Assembly (NCBI GenBank): GCA_046546095.1 | Contig: JBKGYK010000048.1 | Coordinates: 1-25,250 of the forward strand | Length of the DNA: 25,250 bases | Direction: 5' to 3' | Source: JAQIBY01 sp046546095 | Lineage (GTDB): Bacteria; Bacteroidota; Bacteroidia; Bacteroidales; ML635J-15 | Shown: positions 7,574-16,486 of the stretch, in pieces | How positions within the stretch are numbered: position 1 is the first letter of the stretch | Layout: each line of letters starts with the position of its first letter | Translations under genes and position numbers: made by a program | Notes under the pieces: generated by a model | What the model was told of the DNA's origin: nothing | Databases searched by the model: none | Seen by the model: only the letters and a program-made list of their open reading frames with translations

Positions 7574-7964
7574 TCTTTTCTGATTGCTGTCTTTTATTAA
7601 GTAAGCGCTTTTTTTTCTCCTTACGGGGAACACGGGTTTTTTTGCGCTTTTTCTCAGGCTTTAAGGCAGTTTTGATGAAAACAAGAAATTTCTCAATCGC
7701 TTCCTGCTTATTGGCTGCCTGTGATCTGCCCGCATCACAAGTCATTTGTAAAACGCCATCAGTGGAGATTATTGACTTCCCTTTTTTCAGAATGATATCC
7801 TTTTGTTCAGGAGTCAGAGCCTGACTTGCCTCAACATCAAAAAAAAGCTGTACGCGGGATTCTGTCTTGTTGACGTGCTGTCCTCCCTTACCCCCGCTGC
7901 GGCTGGTTGTGAATGAGATTTCTGACAAAAGACTATCTGTATTCACTGTAGAATCATGCATCAT
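7533..7964 (-). CDS. arfB: Alternative ribosome-rescue factor ArfB (peptidyl-tRNA hydrolase)
   Basis: ArfB (YaeJ/ICT1 family) enters stalled ribosomes and hydrolyses the peptidyl-tRNA ester bond. The release-factor signature is intact: SGGKGGQHVNK with the catalytic GGQ at residues 27-29. A central segment, SRVQLFFDVEASQALTPEQKD, matches the family. The C-terminal tail (from about residue 105) is dense in Lys and Arg, as in ArfB proteins whose tail occupies the empty mRNA channel. The frame is open to 8012, but the extra residues lie inside the upstream gene and match nothing in the family. Starting at the ATG ATG at 7964/7961 gives 142-143 residues, close to the ~140 of E. coli ArfB. This start overlaps the upstream stop by about 11 nt, implying translational coupling. 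Confidence 0.93.
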   Translation of the reverse strand: MMHDSTVNTDSLLSEISFTTSRSGGKGGQHVNKTESRVQLFFDVEASQALTPEQKDIILKKGKSIISTDGVLQMTCDAGRSQAANKQEAIEKFLVFIKTALKPEKKRKKTRVPRKEKKKRLLNKRQQSEKKQRRQKPGPDDVV

Positions 7965-8523
7965 TGATATCCTCTTTTTCAATCCATCCCTGTGGCTTGC
8001 CGGTGGCATCATAAATTCTCAAATCCAGACCCCTTGCCAGCATTTTTGCCTTTTGAAAAGCATCCTGCCTGTCTGAGGTCTGATAGATGGTAAGCCTGCG
8101 GGTTCTGTCATAAACAAAATTTACCTTAATGACATCCTGTTTCTGGCTAACCCTGGTATTTGTCAATCCACGGACAGCGCTAACTTCACTGGCTTTAAAA
8201 ACTGATATATACTGCACATCCGGCAATGCCTGCCACGGGCCTATCCCCTTATTAAAAACAAAGCCTGAATTTCTGTATCTGCGGTTTTGCATATCCACCT
8301 CAACACCAGGCTTGTGTAATAAAAGCAGCAAACCTATGACAATGGGTATCAACCCCAAAATGCTATAAAAAAGAAGCATTATTCCGGTAACAACAAGCAA
8401 AGCCGTAAATACCAGTGATGGCAGAGACGACCGCTTTGCCGATACAAAATATTCTGATGAATTATTTTTATTATCACCCATAACAAAACTTTTTATCCAG
8501 GCCTTTGGCCGTTCATTTGTCAT
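7954..8523 (-). CDS. Conserved-looking two-TM membrane protein, function unknown
   Basis: The 189-residue protein has a short polar N-terminus, two close hydrophobic segments (about 33-53 and 55-70) joined by a tight turn, and a soluble beta-rich domain (about 72-189). The layout resembles bacterial PH-like (YdbT/YdbS-type) membrane proteins, with the hairpin anchoring a cytoplasmic domain, but I see no motif that proves this. An internal ATG at codon 15 (MGDNKNN, 8481) is an alternative start. Its stop overlaps the arfB start, so the two are probably one transcription unit. No function is assigned. Confidence 0.72.
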   Translation of the reverse strand: MTNERPKAWIKSFVMGDNKNNSSEYFVSAKRSSLPSLVFTALLVVTGIMLLFYSILGLIPIVIGLLLLLHKPGVEVDMQNRRYRNSGFVFNKGIGPWQALPDVQYISVFKASEVSAVRGLTNTRVSQKQDVIKVNFVYDRTRRLTIYQTSDRQDAFQKAKMLARGLDLRIYDATGKPQGWIEKEDINDA

Positions 8524-8710
8524 AAAAATAACATTTTTTCGCAGTCGACCAAGTAAAATGTTTACTCATCATCCGGCAAGGAGCAAAATCGTTTTCCGTT
8601 GTTGGTCAAAAAAACGGAAGGAATTCAGACAGCAGCAGCAGACTTTTCCATCGGTAAGGTCTGAAATCATTTACATACAAAGAAAAATGTGGGAGTGGCT
8701 TATAAATGAA

Positions 8711-8741
8711 TGCCGCCATAACACAAATGGCAATGGCGGCA
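8711..8741 (-). terminator. Perfect 9-bp inverted repeat, possible terminator of the beta-helix gene
   Basis: TGCCGCCAT (8711-8719) and ATGGCGGCA (8733-8741) form a perfect stem with a 13-nt loop. Read leftward, the stem is followed by TTCATTTATAA, only weakly T-rich. It lies about 175 bp past the beta-helix lipoprotein stop. The rest of 8524-8915 shows no gene I can support. Confidence 0.4.
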
Positions 8742-8915
8742 ATAAAAATTATCAAAATGCTATATTATATTATCCGGGTTGCACATAAATGTCATCTGAA
8801 GCATTTCCGGTAAAGTAATAACAGTCTTTGATTTTGCTCACAATAGGTAAGATTACGACTAAGCAATATGCAATCTCAGATGTGTCAAAACAAAACAACC
8901 CGGGAAGCTATCCTA

Positions 8916-10406
8916 TCAGTCTCTGTAGTATACATCAGCACCACCTTCACTATTATCTCCATGGGTATTGTTTTGATAGGTATTGTGCGGCTCAGCTGAT
9001 TCCGGGGCATTCATTCTAACCCAGGCAGTATTTTCGTTCCCTACGAGTGTTTCCACATCATCAATATAAATACCACCGCCATTTTTTTGCGCCCAGTTAT
9101 CCTCAATATCGTTACCATAAATCACGGCTTCGATTACATTATCCATGTAAATACCACCGCCATTGGATGCCCCGTATCCATCAGCATCATTTCCGGAAAT
9201 TTCATTGTTGGTAATGGTAACATTATTACCGCTGCCAAAAGCGACATAAATCCCACCACCATATCGATAAGCATTGTTGTTAAGAATCTGATTATTATCA
9301 ATACTGACATCAGAACTGTAACTGACAATAATGCCTCCGCCACCGTGATTTAAACTCCATGCATAATTATCAGATATGTCATTGTTTGATATATCTACTG
9401 TACTATTGGTGCTTACCGTAATACCTCCGCCCGTTCCAGAGGGCTCACCCTGGATGCCTGCACTGTTACCTGTAATGGTGTTTCCGCTGATTGTTGCCTC
9501 GCATTCATCATACACAATAATGGCTCCGTTTTGTTTGCCATCATTACCGGTTATTATGTTGTCAATGATATCTGCTTGTGATGTTTTACAAATGCTTATC
9601 GCTGCTGCAGAAGCATCGCCAACACCTGTGTTGTCAGTGATTGTATTGTCTGAAATGATTGCCGTAGAAACTGATGTTACTTTAATTCCACCTGTACCAA
9701 AAGACGTGGTATTGTTTTCAATGATGTTATTAGTTATTACTGCATCACACTCATCCGTATAAGTGCTTCCGATATGAATAACCCCATCGCAATCCGTATG
9801 ATCCTTAAATACATTGTTATCAATTGTAGCAGAAGACATTCCGATCACATAAATTCCTGCTCCTCTGCTGCCATCAGCAGTATTTGTTTTAATGATATTA
9901 TTGATAAATGACGGCTGAGATTCCCCGCTGACACAGATTCCTGCACCGTATTTTGCTTCATTGCCGGTAATTGTGTTGTTTTTTACAACAGGATTTGATG
10001 AATTTGTAATAAGTATGCCACCTCCATTGGATGTGCCGGCATCACCATTGATGATAGTAAAACCGTTTAATACAGCAGATTCTGTTTCTCCACTGTCAAA
10101 GGTAACTACTGTTCCTTCACTGTTCCCGTCAATAATGGTTGTTTCAACATTACCCTGGTCTTCAGGATTCCGGCTTTGAACAATAACTTCTTTACCGTTA
10201 AAATTAATGTTTTCTGTGTAGGTACCCGGATCTACAATAATGGTATCACCATGTGATGAAGCATTGATTGCCGCCTGAATTGATGGATAATCACCCGGAA
10301 CAACAAGTAAGGATTTATTTGCAATGTCATCACTATCTTCATCTTTCTTGCATGAAAACATAAAAATAAAACAAATCGCCACAGTACATAAGATAGGCTT
10401 TTTCAT
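8916..10406 (-). CDS. Surface lipoprotein with right-handed parallel beta-helix (PbH1 repeats)
   Basis: The 496-residue product has a lipoprotein signal with lipobox FMFSC ending at Cys19, followed by KKDEDSDD, an acidic stretch expected to direct it to the cell surface. Residues about 28-75 (VVPGDYPSIQAAINASSHGDTIIVDPGTY) are the characteristic opening of pectate-lyase-like beta-helices. From about 75 to 460 there are many ~20-25-residue coils of the form 'I.NN.I.GN.A..GGGI.V', rich in Asn, Ile and Gly, typical of PbH1 repeats. I see no catalytic residues pointing to a particular polysaccharide lyase, so binding or adhesion is as likely as an enzyme. The frame is open to 10433, but the ATG at 10406 puts the lipoprotein signal at the N-terminus. 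The last residues are not a T9SS sorting domain, consistent with lipid anchoring. Confidence 0.88.
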   Translation of the reverse strand: MKKPILCTVAICFIFMFSCKKDEDSDDIANKSLLVVPGDYPSIQAAINASSHGDTIIVDPGTYTENINFNGKEVIVQSRNPEDQGNVETTIIDGNSEGTVVTFDSGETESAVLNGFTIINGDAGTSNGGGILITNSSNPVVKNNTITGNEAKYGAGICVSGESQPSFINNIIKTNTADGSRGAGIYVIGMSSATIDNNVFKDHTDCDGVIHIGSTYTDECDAVITNNIIENNTTSFGTGGIKVTSVSTAIISDNTITDNTGVGDASAAAISICKTSQADIIDNIITGNDGKQNGAIIVYDECEATISGNTITGNSAGIQGEPSGTGGGITVSTNSTVDISNNDISDNYAWSLNHGGGGIIVSYSSDVSIDNNQILNNNAYRYGGGIYVAFGSGNNVTITNNEISGNDADGYGASNGGGIYMDNVIEAVIYGNDIEDNWAQKNGGGIYIDDVETLVGNENTAWVRMNAPESAEPHNTYQNNTHGDNSEGGADVYYRD

Positions 10407-10431
10407 AATGCTACAGTTTAATTTTAATCTC

Positions 10432-10464
10432 AAAAAAAAACATAATCCAATGATGATAATTGGA
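10432..10464 (-). terminator. Possible terminator of the araC-type gene
   Basis: On the minus strand TCCAAT pairs with ATTGGA around a 7-nt loop (10446-10464), then TTATG leads into a run of nine T (10432-10440). The stem is short and AT-rich, so termination may be partial. It lies between the regulator and the beta-helix lipoprotein gene on the same strand. Confidence 0.4.
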
Positions 10465-10481
10465 AAAAAACGACAAAATGA

Positions 10482-11381
10482 TTACAGTTTTATCTGACTT
10501 ACAAACAAACTGTTATATACATTTTCATGCTTGAAATACTGCATGGGAGAATCTCCGGAAAATTCTCTGAACTCATTGATCAGGTGTGGAAGGTCATAAT
10601 AACCGAGGTGGAAGCAAATGTCCTGCAGATTCAGATGCTGATGGTTTTTGATAAGCTGATAGGCTTTGTTGAAACGGGTGATACGGGAAAACATTTTGGC
10701 ACTGATGCCAATATCATCATTGAGCCTGCGTTGCATGGTGCGGCTACTAAGGTGAAAATCATTGGCCAGTTGTTTGATTTGATTCTTATCTGCCTGCCTG
10801 ATGGCAGAAATCACCTTTGCGGTAATTGGGTGAATGCAGTTTTCGTATTTATTTTTCAAAGCACGAAGGTGATTCTCAATTGTGCATATTCTTGTCGCAT
10901 CATCAGCAGCCAGAGAAAGCTGTTCGTAAATTATTTTCCTGGTGTTGGGGATAATATCATCCAGACAGACAGCCTGATTCACAAAATTCATGCTTTTCAT
11001 ACCAAATATTGCGCTCAGGCTCCATGCATGCAACTTGACACAAAAACAGCTGAGGTGTGGATTCATGTCAACCACAACAGGTTGTGTAATCTGTCCTGCA
11101 ATAATACTTTCCGATTGTTTGTCTTCCAATTTTCCCTTGCCTGTATTGATACAAACCGAATCACCAAAATGAAAAATGAGTTCAGGATATCCGCTAGGTG
11201 AAATTCTTGCCATTTTTTTATCACCGGTAGCATCCCTGACATCAACAATCCAGTAATATTTTACAATATCATACAGATCCGGCGATGGCGCATAATACTT
11301 CACATTAATATCTCCGGTTTGACTGACCTCCGGGCTCAGGACTTCAGGATGGGCATCATTACCAGGTTTTTTCCTTTGCAT
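10482..11381 (-). CDS. AraC-family transcriptional regulator (DUF6597-type N-terminus)
   Basis: The 299-residue protein has two parts. The N-terminal portion (about 20-170: VKYYWIVDV, ISPSGYPELIFHFGD, FCVKLHAWSLSAIFG) looks like the DUF6597 beta-barrel sensory domain of Bacteroidetes AraC regulators. The C-terminal ~100 residues are an AraC DNA-binding domain with two helix-turn-helix units: IKQLANDFHLSSRTMQRRL, and LQDICFHLGYYDLPHLINEF with the following FSGDSP signature. The frame opens at a TTG at 11420, but the first ATG (11381) starts closer to the conserved domain and is preferred. It lies upstream of the beta-helix lipoprotein gene on the same strand, 75 nt from its start, so it may control that gene. 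The inducer is unknown. Confidence 0.9.
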   Translation of the reverse strand: MQRKKPGNDAHPEVLSPEVSQTGDINVKYYAPSPDLYDIVKYYWIVDVRDATGDKKMARISPSGYPELIFHFGDSVCINTGKGKLEDKQSESIIAGQITQPVVVDMNPHLSCFCVKLHAWSLSAIFGMKSMNFVNQAVCLDDIIPNTRKIIYEQLSLAADDATRICTIENHLRALKNKYENCIHPITAKVISAIRQADKNQIKQLANDFHLSSRTMQRRLNDDIGISAKMFSRITRFNKAYQLIKNHQHLNLQDICFHLGYYDLPHLINEFREFSGDSPMQYFKHENVYNSLFVSQIKL

Positions 11382-11596
11382 TTTTAATAGTAAAGTTGGT
11401 TTGTGAACACTGGTCCTCAAGCATCACGTCAAATAGTATCCAACAAAAAATAAAATGGTTTTATCACATCTACCCTACACTATCCGAACATACCGTCCTC
11501 ACAAATATAATAAAAATATCCAAATGCAGAACAGTGTCAATCCGGAAAACATGAAGGAACTGATTACGAATTCCAAAAAACACAACATTTTTCAGG

Positions 11597-12409
11597 TCAG
11601 CCTGTCTTCACTTCTTCAGTTTCATAATCAAATTCAGAGCCGCGGGCAGAATGAGGTATGATATAGATGGCAAGCAATACAATACCGGCGATAATAACAG
11701 CCCAGCGTCGTTTTTTCTTCAGGTTCAGCAATACTGCGGCCAACCAGAATATACCGGCAATCAGGGTTTTGTTATCCGTTAAATCCATGCCCACGGGGAA
11801 ACCTGTCCATGCCTGTCCAAAAGCAAAATGCTGTACCACGGGACCGAAAATAAAGCCACCGACAAACAAACTGCCAAAAGCCCACCAGGCAATTTTTCTA
11901 AAATTCCCAATCCGGGTAATGGCCATGAGCATAGCTGCAGTACTGAACAACATGGCCAGGAACATAGCCAGTACATGTGGTATCAAAGCCCAGGCAGGAA
12001 CATCACCTTTGAACCGAACCACAGCGGCATTATCTTCATTGGTAAAAACAACATTCCCCTGTCTGTATATTATCATGTGATAGCGCAGCTTTCCCGCAGC
12101 AGGCTGTATTGGCAAACTTGCTAAATAAGCATCTTTCCCGGCTGGCATGAGCACCGTATCAGGTTCAAAAGTTCCCGGGTATTTTTGATAGACCAGGCGG
12201 ATACTGTCTATTTCTTCATGCAAAGGCATTTCAACAATGCAACCATCGCCAATGCTCGCCGAACGGGTTAATTCAAACGCATACTGATCACCAGCTATCG
12301 AAATAGTAAAATCCAGTGGATAAGTGGGGCCGGTTTTGCGCTGATACACAGATGCACCAATTGTCAACACTGCGGCCAAAACCCAAAGCAAAATTTTCTT
12401 CCAGATCAT
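11597..12409 (-). CDS. Multi-TM membrane protein of unknown function
   Basis: The 270-residue protein has an N-terminal membrane segment (about 5-22), a soluble beta-rich domain (about 30-135) likely outside the cytoplasm, and four hydrophobic segments (about 140-165, 173-192, 214-230 and 236-252). A WTGFPVGMDLTDNKT motif lies between the second and third of these four. Histidines near membrane boundaries (145, 194, 253) could bind a metal or heme, but nothing proves it. The frame is open to 12454; the ATG at 12409 is chosen because it begins a normal membrane-anchor sequence and sits 10 nt after the M28 peptidase stop. That spacing indicates co-transcription and perhaps a shared role in peptide processing at the envelope. 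I do not recognise a named family. Confidence 0.8.
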   Translation of the reverse strand: MIWKKILLWVLAAVLTIGASVYQRKTGPTYPLDFTISIAGDQYAFELTRSASIGDGCIVEMPLHEEIDSIRLVYQKYPGTFEPDTVLMPAGKDAYLASLPIQPAAGKLRYHMIIYRQGNVVFTNEDNAAVVRFKGDVPAWALIPHVLAMFLAMLFSTAAMLMAITRIGNFRKIAWWAFGSLFVGGFIFGPVVQHFAFGQAWTGFPVGMDLTDNKTLIAGIFWLAAVLLNLKKKRRWAVIIAGIVLLAIYIIPHSARGSEFDYETEEVKTG

Positions 12410-12419
12410 ATTTCTCTCT

Positions 12420-14114
12420 TTAAAATTCAACTTCCAGGGATTTCTCCTTCTCATTTCTGATAATCAATATTTCAACCGTATCACCTTTATCAAAATCCGA
12501 GAGAATATTCATATAATCATAGATGTTTGATATTTCATGTTCTCCGATTGCGATAATCAGGTCTCCTTTCTCAAAACCGGCCTCGTCCGCGGGCCCACCG
12601 GGTCGTACGCCATCCACAGCCATACCGTTTTCTTCTCTTCCTGCCACATCCGGCATGATTCCAAGACTTACTTTCATATCGCCACCATGACGGCTGTTTT
12701 CGCTCTTTTTCATTTTCTGATAACTGATTTCCGTTTCCGGCTTCATCAGGCTGTCAATCAAAACAATCGATAAATCAGCGATCTGATCCATCCCCTCAAA
12801 ATTGATTTTATCCACATCATCTGCCGGTGTGTGATAGTCATCATGCAGCCCACTGTTAAAGAAAAGCACAGGCACATTTTCCGAATAAAATGATGCCTGA
12901 TCCGAACCGGCGTAACCTCCACCTCCCAGACTTAATTTCAGTGGACTGCCATCAAATGACTGCAGGATTTCTTCAAATTCAGCTCCGGTTTTTACACCGG
13001 ATATGCTGAGTACGGAATCTTCCACCCTGCCAACCATATCGTAATTCAACATAGCTTTAATTTTATCTGCAGGGAAAGGCATATTTTCAACAAAATGATA
13101 AGAACCGAGCAGTCCCTGTTCTTCTGCACCAAACAAAACAAAAGCAAGGTTGACATCCGGTGTTTTTTGAGCATAATAATCAGCCAGCATCAGTACCATA
13201 GCGACACCGGATGCATTATCATCAGCACCATTATGTACAGCATGCACGCTGGGCTCACGGGAGCCACTACCCTGCCCGCCATAGCCCAGATGGTCATAAT
13301 GAGCACCAATGACAAGCCATGAATCGCTGTTTTCAGTTCTCACACATCCGGCAATATTTGCAGTCTCACTGTAAAATTTATTGATTTCAACATATGCATA
13401 CATTTGCAAATCAATCGTTTCATTCATTTCCTGAATGTCTGTTTTCTCATTGAACAGATCAGACAATGAATAATGCGCACCTTCCATTGCCTCTCCCAAT
13501 AACTCAGCAGATACTTGTATGACAGGAATATCCAGAAAAGCAAGTGAACGCGAATAGGCAAATGGCAGAAACTCGGAATTTTCACTCAAATCATGTTTTC
13601 CGGCAAATATCACACCGGCAGCCCCGTTTTTCTTTGCGTCAAGACTTGCTTTTATCAGCTCCCTCGGGGATGGATATTCACCTGCCTCATTATTTATCAG
13701 CAAAAGTACCCATTTCCCAGGCTCATACGATACATTTTCCTGGTTTCCGAAATTCATAAAAACAAGCTCGGCGTCCAGGGCTCCATTTCCTGAAAAACTC
13801 ATAGGCATAAAATCATCATGCATTTTCAGCTTTTTCCCATGGAGTATTGCAATGCATTTATCGGAAGGCTCTATCTTTGTAACAAGCTCAAAGGGCTGCA
13901 CATAACCAAAATCAAACTCTTCCAATCCATTGTACTTCATTTGAGTGGTGATAAAATCAATTGAGAGGGAGTCCCCTTTTGTACCCGGCAAACGTCCGGA
14001 CAACTCATCTGAAGCAAGATAATCTATACTTTTTCTGGCAATATTGATATCCTGCGCAAATCCTTGCACAGCAAACAGGGAGATAAAAAACAGTACAAAA
14101 TACCTACAGCGCAT
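12420..14114 (-). CDS. Exported M28-family zinc aminopeptidase with C-terminal PDZ domain
   Basis: The 564-residue protein begins with a signal peptide (MRCRYFVLFFISLFAVQGFAQ), so it acts in the periplasm or outside the cell. Residues about 25-240 hold the M28 N-terminal part with a probable PA-like insert. The catalytic region (about 240-460) shows all five metal-ligand motifs of di-zinc M28 peptidases: GAHYDHLG, GADDNASG (Asp298), GAEEQGLLGS, NYDMVGR and HDDYHTPADD. The last ~90 residues form a PDZ domain (LGIMPDVAG, PGGPADEAGFEKGDLIIAIG). The frame extends to an ATG at 14180, but the ATG at 14114 directly precedes the signal peptide. Likely role: removal of N-terminal residues from imported or secreted peptides. 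It is followed 10 nt later by a multi-TM protein gene, and is divergent from the M3 peptidase gene. Confidence 0.93.
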   Translation of the reverse strand: MRCRYFVLFFISLFAVQGFAQDINIARKSIDYLASDELSGRLPGTKGDSLSIDFITTQMKYNGLEEFDFGYVQPFELVTKIEPSDKCIAILHGKKLKMHDDFMPMSFSGNGALDAELVFMNFGNQENVSYEPGKWVLLLINNEAGEYPSPRELIKASLDAKKNGAAGVIFAGKHDLSENSEFLPFAYSRSLAFLDIPVIQVSAELLGEAMEGAHYSLSDLFNEKTDIQEMNETIDLQMYAYVEINKFYSETANIAGCVRTENSDSWLVIGAHYDHLGYGGQGSGSREPSVHAVHNGADDNASGVAMVLMLADYYAQKTPDVNLAFVLFGAEEQGLLGSYHFVENMPFPADKIKAMLNYDMVGRVEDSVLSISGVKTGAEFEEILQSFDGSPLKLSLGGGGYAGSDQASFYSENVPVLFFNSGLHDDYHTPADDVDKINFEGMDQIADLSIVLIDSLMKPETEISYQKMKKSENSRHGGDMKVSLGIMPDVAGREENGMAVDGVRPGGPADEAGFEKGDLIIAIGEHEISNIYDYMNILSDFDKGDTVEILIIRNEKEKSLEVEF

Positions 14115-14274
14115 ACCGGAGCTTTTTTCGTTAATTGTAAAAAGACCTGCAAGATAGAAAAATGTTTTTAATACCAACATTTAACCGCATTGATAAATAC
14201 TTCTTTGTACACGAAATCAGAATTGAAAAAGAATAAAGACAGTGATGCTCCGCCTGATAAGATTTTTCAGAATT

Positions 14275-14305
14275 TTTGTTAAAAGCTAAGTTATGACTTA
14301 CTTTG
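14275..14305 (+). promoter_or_regulatory. Bacteroidetes-type promoter of the M3 peptidase gene
   Basis: TTTG at 14275-14278 and TTACTTTG at 14298-14305 (7 of 8 bases of TAnnTTTG) are 19 bases apart, near the usual spacing. Transcription would start about 13 nt before the ATG at 14325. Confidence 0.5.
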
Positions 14306-14324
14306 CATTGAAAACAAATAAATC

Positions 14325-16391
14325 ATGAACACACTTCTCAAGCAATACAACACTCCACGTGAAAGCACGCCCTTTTCACGCATCAGAAATAAAGATTTTC
14401 TACCGGCAATCAAGGCCAAAATAAAGGAGGCCGGCAAAGAAATTGAAAAAATAAAAAACACGGAAGCAAAACCGGATTTTAAAAACACCATTCTTGCACT
14501 TGAGATGTCTACATTGGATCTGGACAGAATTTCAACCACCTTTTTCAATTTACTCTCAGCAGAATCAAATGATAAATTACAACACAGTGCCCAAAAAATT
14601 TCCCCGCTCTTATCTGATTTTTATACGGATATTATGCTGGACCGTGAGCTTTTTCTCAGAATAGAGGCGGTCAGGCAGTCAGACCATGCTTTGCATGGAG
14701 AAGACAAAAGACTTCTTGAACAAACCCATCTGTCCTTCATCAGGCATGGTGCAGGTTTAGAACAAAAAGGACGGGAAAAATTAAAAAAAATAAACCGGGA
14801 GCTTTCACAATTATCACTATCATTTGACAAAAACTGCCTGCATGAATCAAATCAATACAAGTTGCATATCAGTAACAAAAATCAGCTGGCGGGTCTCCCT
14901 GAACATGCCGTACAGGCAGCAGCTGATAAAGCCAAAGAAGAGAAGCTCCAGGGCTGGGTTTTCACCCTGCAATACCCCAGCTATCTGCCGTTTATGAAAT
15001 ATGCCGAGGAGAGAGATTTGCGCAGGGAAATGTACATTGCACGAATGAGTCAGTGCAGCCATAACAATAGCTATAACAACCATAAGATCATAAAAAAGAT
15101 TGTTTCCCTGCGCATTGAGATGGCACAGCTGCTTGGTTATGAAACATTTGCAGATTATGTGTTGGAAGAAAGGATGGCAGGCAGCAGACAGAACGTTATG
15201 GCTTTTTTGCACAATCTGGCAGATGTTTCCATAAAGAAGGCCCATGCTGAGCTGAAAGAAATTCAGACATTTGCTGAAAAATGCGGATTTAAGGATGAAA
15301 TCATGCCATGGGACTGGGCATTTTATGCAGAGAAGTTTAAGAAAGAAAATTTACAAATTGATGATAACATCACACGGCCGTGGTTTAGTCTTGAGCGGGC
15401 AGAAAAATCTGTTTTTGATCTTGCCAGCCGTTTGTATGGTTTGACGTTCACAAAAAGAGAGGACATTGATGTTTATCACAAAGAAGTCAGGATATTTGAA
15501 GTAAAAGATGCTGATGATAATTTTACCGGCTTGCTTTATCTGGATTATTTTCCCCGCAACGGCAAGCAGAGCGGAGCCTGGATGACCAGTTACAGGGAGC
15601 AACACATGGCCGGAGGTAAAAACATCAGACCACATATCTCACTGGTATTTAATTTCACCAGGCCGGGCAGGAATGCACCAGCGCTATTGAGTTTCAATGA
15701 ATTCACTACTCTGTTGCATGAATTTGGACATGGGCTGCACGGTCTGCTAAGTCAGTGTAAATATGCATCTCTGTCGGGGACTTCGGTGAGCCGAGATTTT
15801 GTTGAGCTCCCTTCTCAGTTTTTGGAAAATTATGCCTATGAAAAGGAATGGCTGACATCTGTAGCGCTTCATCATGAAACAGGAGAATGCATGCCGGACA
15901 ATCTGATTGACAGGTTAAGCCGTGAACGTCACTTTTTGTCAGGATACCACTCTGCAAGACAGATTGGACTTGCCTTTACTGATATGGCCTGGCACAGCCT
16001 GTCCGGCCCCACGGAAACAGGGGTGATTGAATTTGAAGACAAGGCCATGGCGGAAACACAGATTTTGCCAAAAGTCAGCAATTGTGCAACCAGCCCCACC
16101 TTTGGTCATATCTTTGGTGGTGGCTATGCTGCTGGATACTATGGTTACAAATGGGCGGAAGTCCTTGATGCGGATGCTTTTGAATTATTCAGGGAAAAGG
16201 GAATTTTTGATACCCAAATCGCAGGATCATTCAAAAAAGAAATTCTGGAAAAAGGCAGCTCAAGAAAAGAAATGGATTCCTACATTGCTTTCAGGGGAAG
16301 AAGACCGGATGAGGAAGCCCTGTTAAAAAGAAGTGGGCTCTTAAATCAGAAAGGTCCCGTAGAATCTACGGGACGCTCTCTTAAAACCTAA
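14325..16391 (+). CDS. M3-family oligopeptidase (Dcp / oligopeptidase A-like)
   Basis: The 688-residue zinc metallopeptidase matches M3A enzymes in length and layout: a helical N-terminal half and a C-terminal catalytic half. The zinc site is intact: His465-Glu466-Phe-Gly-His469 in LLHEFGHGLHGLL, with the third ligand Glu494 in DFVELPSQFLENY, 25 residues after His469 as in E. coli Dcp. Conserved late segments include FGHIFGGGYAAGYYGYKWAEVLDADAF. No signal peptide is visible, so the enzyme is probably cytoplasmic and degrades short peptides; Dcp-like and PrlC-like activities cannot be separated here. The last ~15 residues (from NQKGPV) extend beyond the usual family end and are encoded by a perfect hairpin (16354-16374), suggesting a late C-terminal extension. 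It is divergent from the M28 peptidase gene. Confidence 0.93.
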   Translation: MNTLLKQYNTPRESTPFSRIRNKDFLPAIKAKIKEAGKEIEKIKNTEAKPDFKNTILALEMSTLDLDRISTTFFNLLSAESNDKLQHSAQKISPLLSDFYTDIMLDRELFLRIEAVRQSDHALHGEDKRLLEQTHLSFIRHGAGLEQKGREKLKKINRELSQLSLSFDKNCLHESNQYKLHISNKNQLAGLPEHAVQAAADKAKEEKLQGWVFTLQYPSYLPFMKYAEERDLRREMYIARMSQCSHNNSYNNHKIIKKIVSLRIEMAQLLGYETFADYVLEERMAGSRQNVMAFLHNLADVSIKKAHAELKEIQTFAEKCGFKDEIMPWDWAFYAEKFKKENLQIDDNITRPWFSLERAEKSVFDLASRLYGLTFTKREDIDVYHKEVRIFEVKDADDNFTGLLYLDYFPRNGKQSGAWMTSYREQHMAGGKNIRPHISLVFNFTRPGRNAPALLSFNEFTTLLHEFGHGLHGLLSQCKYASLSGTSVSRDFVELPSQFLENYAYEKEWLTSVALHHETGECMPDNLIDRLSRERHFLSGYHSARQIGLAFTDMAWHSLSGPTETGVIEFEDKAMAETQILPKVSNCATSPTFGHIFGGGYAAGYYGYKWAEVLDADAFELFREKGIFDTQIAGSFKKEILEKGSSRKEMDSYIAFRGRRPDEEALLKRSGLLNQKGPVESTGRSLKT
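16354..16374. repeat. Perfect 9-bp palindrome in the 3' end of the M3 peptidase gene
   Basis: GTCCCGTAG pairs perfectly with CTACGGGAC around the loop AAT. No T tract follows on either strand, so this is not a standard terminator. It resembles short REP-like palindromes that disperse through bacterial genomes, and it lies inside the last codons of the peptidase gene. Confidence 0.6.
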
Positions 16392-16486
16392 AACCAAATC
16401 AACTATGAAAAACTACACTTCACTCTTCTGTGTCAGCATCAATTTTCACTGCTAAAGTACAGTATTGTCACACATAAATTTATGAC

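Noticed and set aside
7965..8012. Longer start for arfB
   Set aside because: The added residues lie inside the upstream gene and exceed the usual family length; the double ATG at 7964/7961 fits better.
8558..8788. 76-codon plus-strand frame in the 8.5-8.9 kb gap
   Set aside because: It spans the perfect inverted repeat at 8711-8741 and shows no recognisable protein features.
9376..9762. 128-codon frame antisense to the beta-helix lipoprotein
   Set aside because: Its regular pattern is the reverse of the PbH1 repeats, and the sense gene is well supported.
10527..11201. 224-codon frame antisense to the AraC regulator
   Set aside because: The AraC gene on the other strand has clear HTH and FSGDSP signatures. 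The antisense frame has no recognisable domain.
16354..16374. Intrinsic terminator of the M3 peptidase gene
   Set aside because: The stem is strong but lies before the stop codon and has no T tract on either strand.
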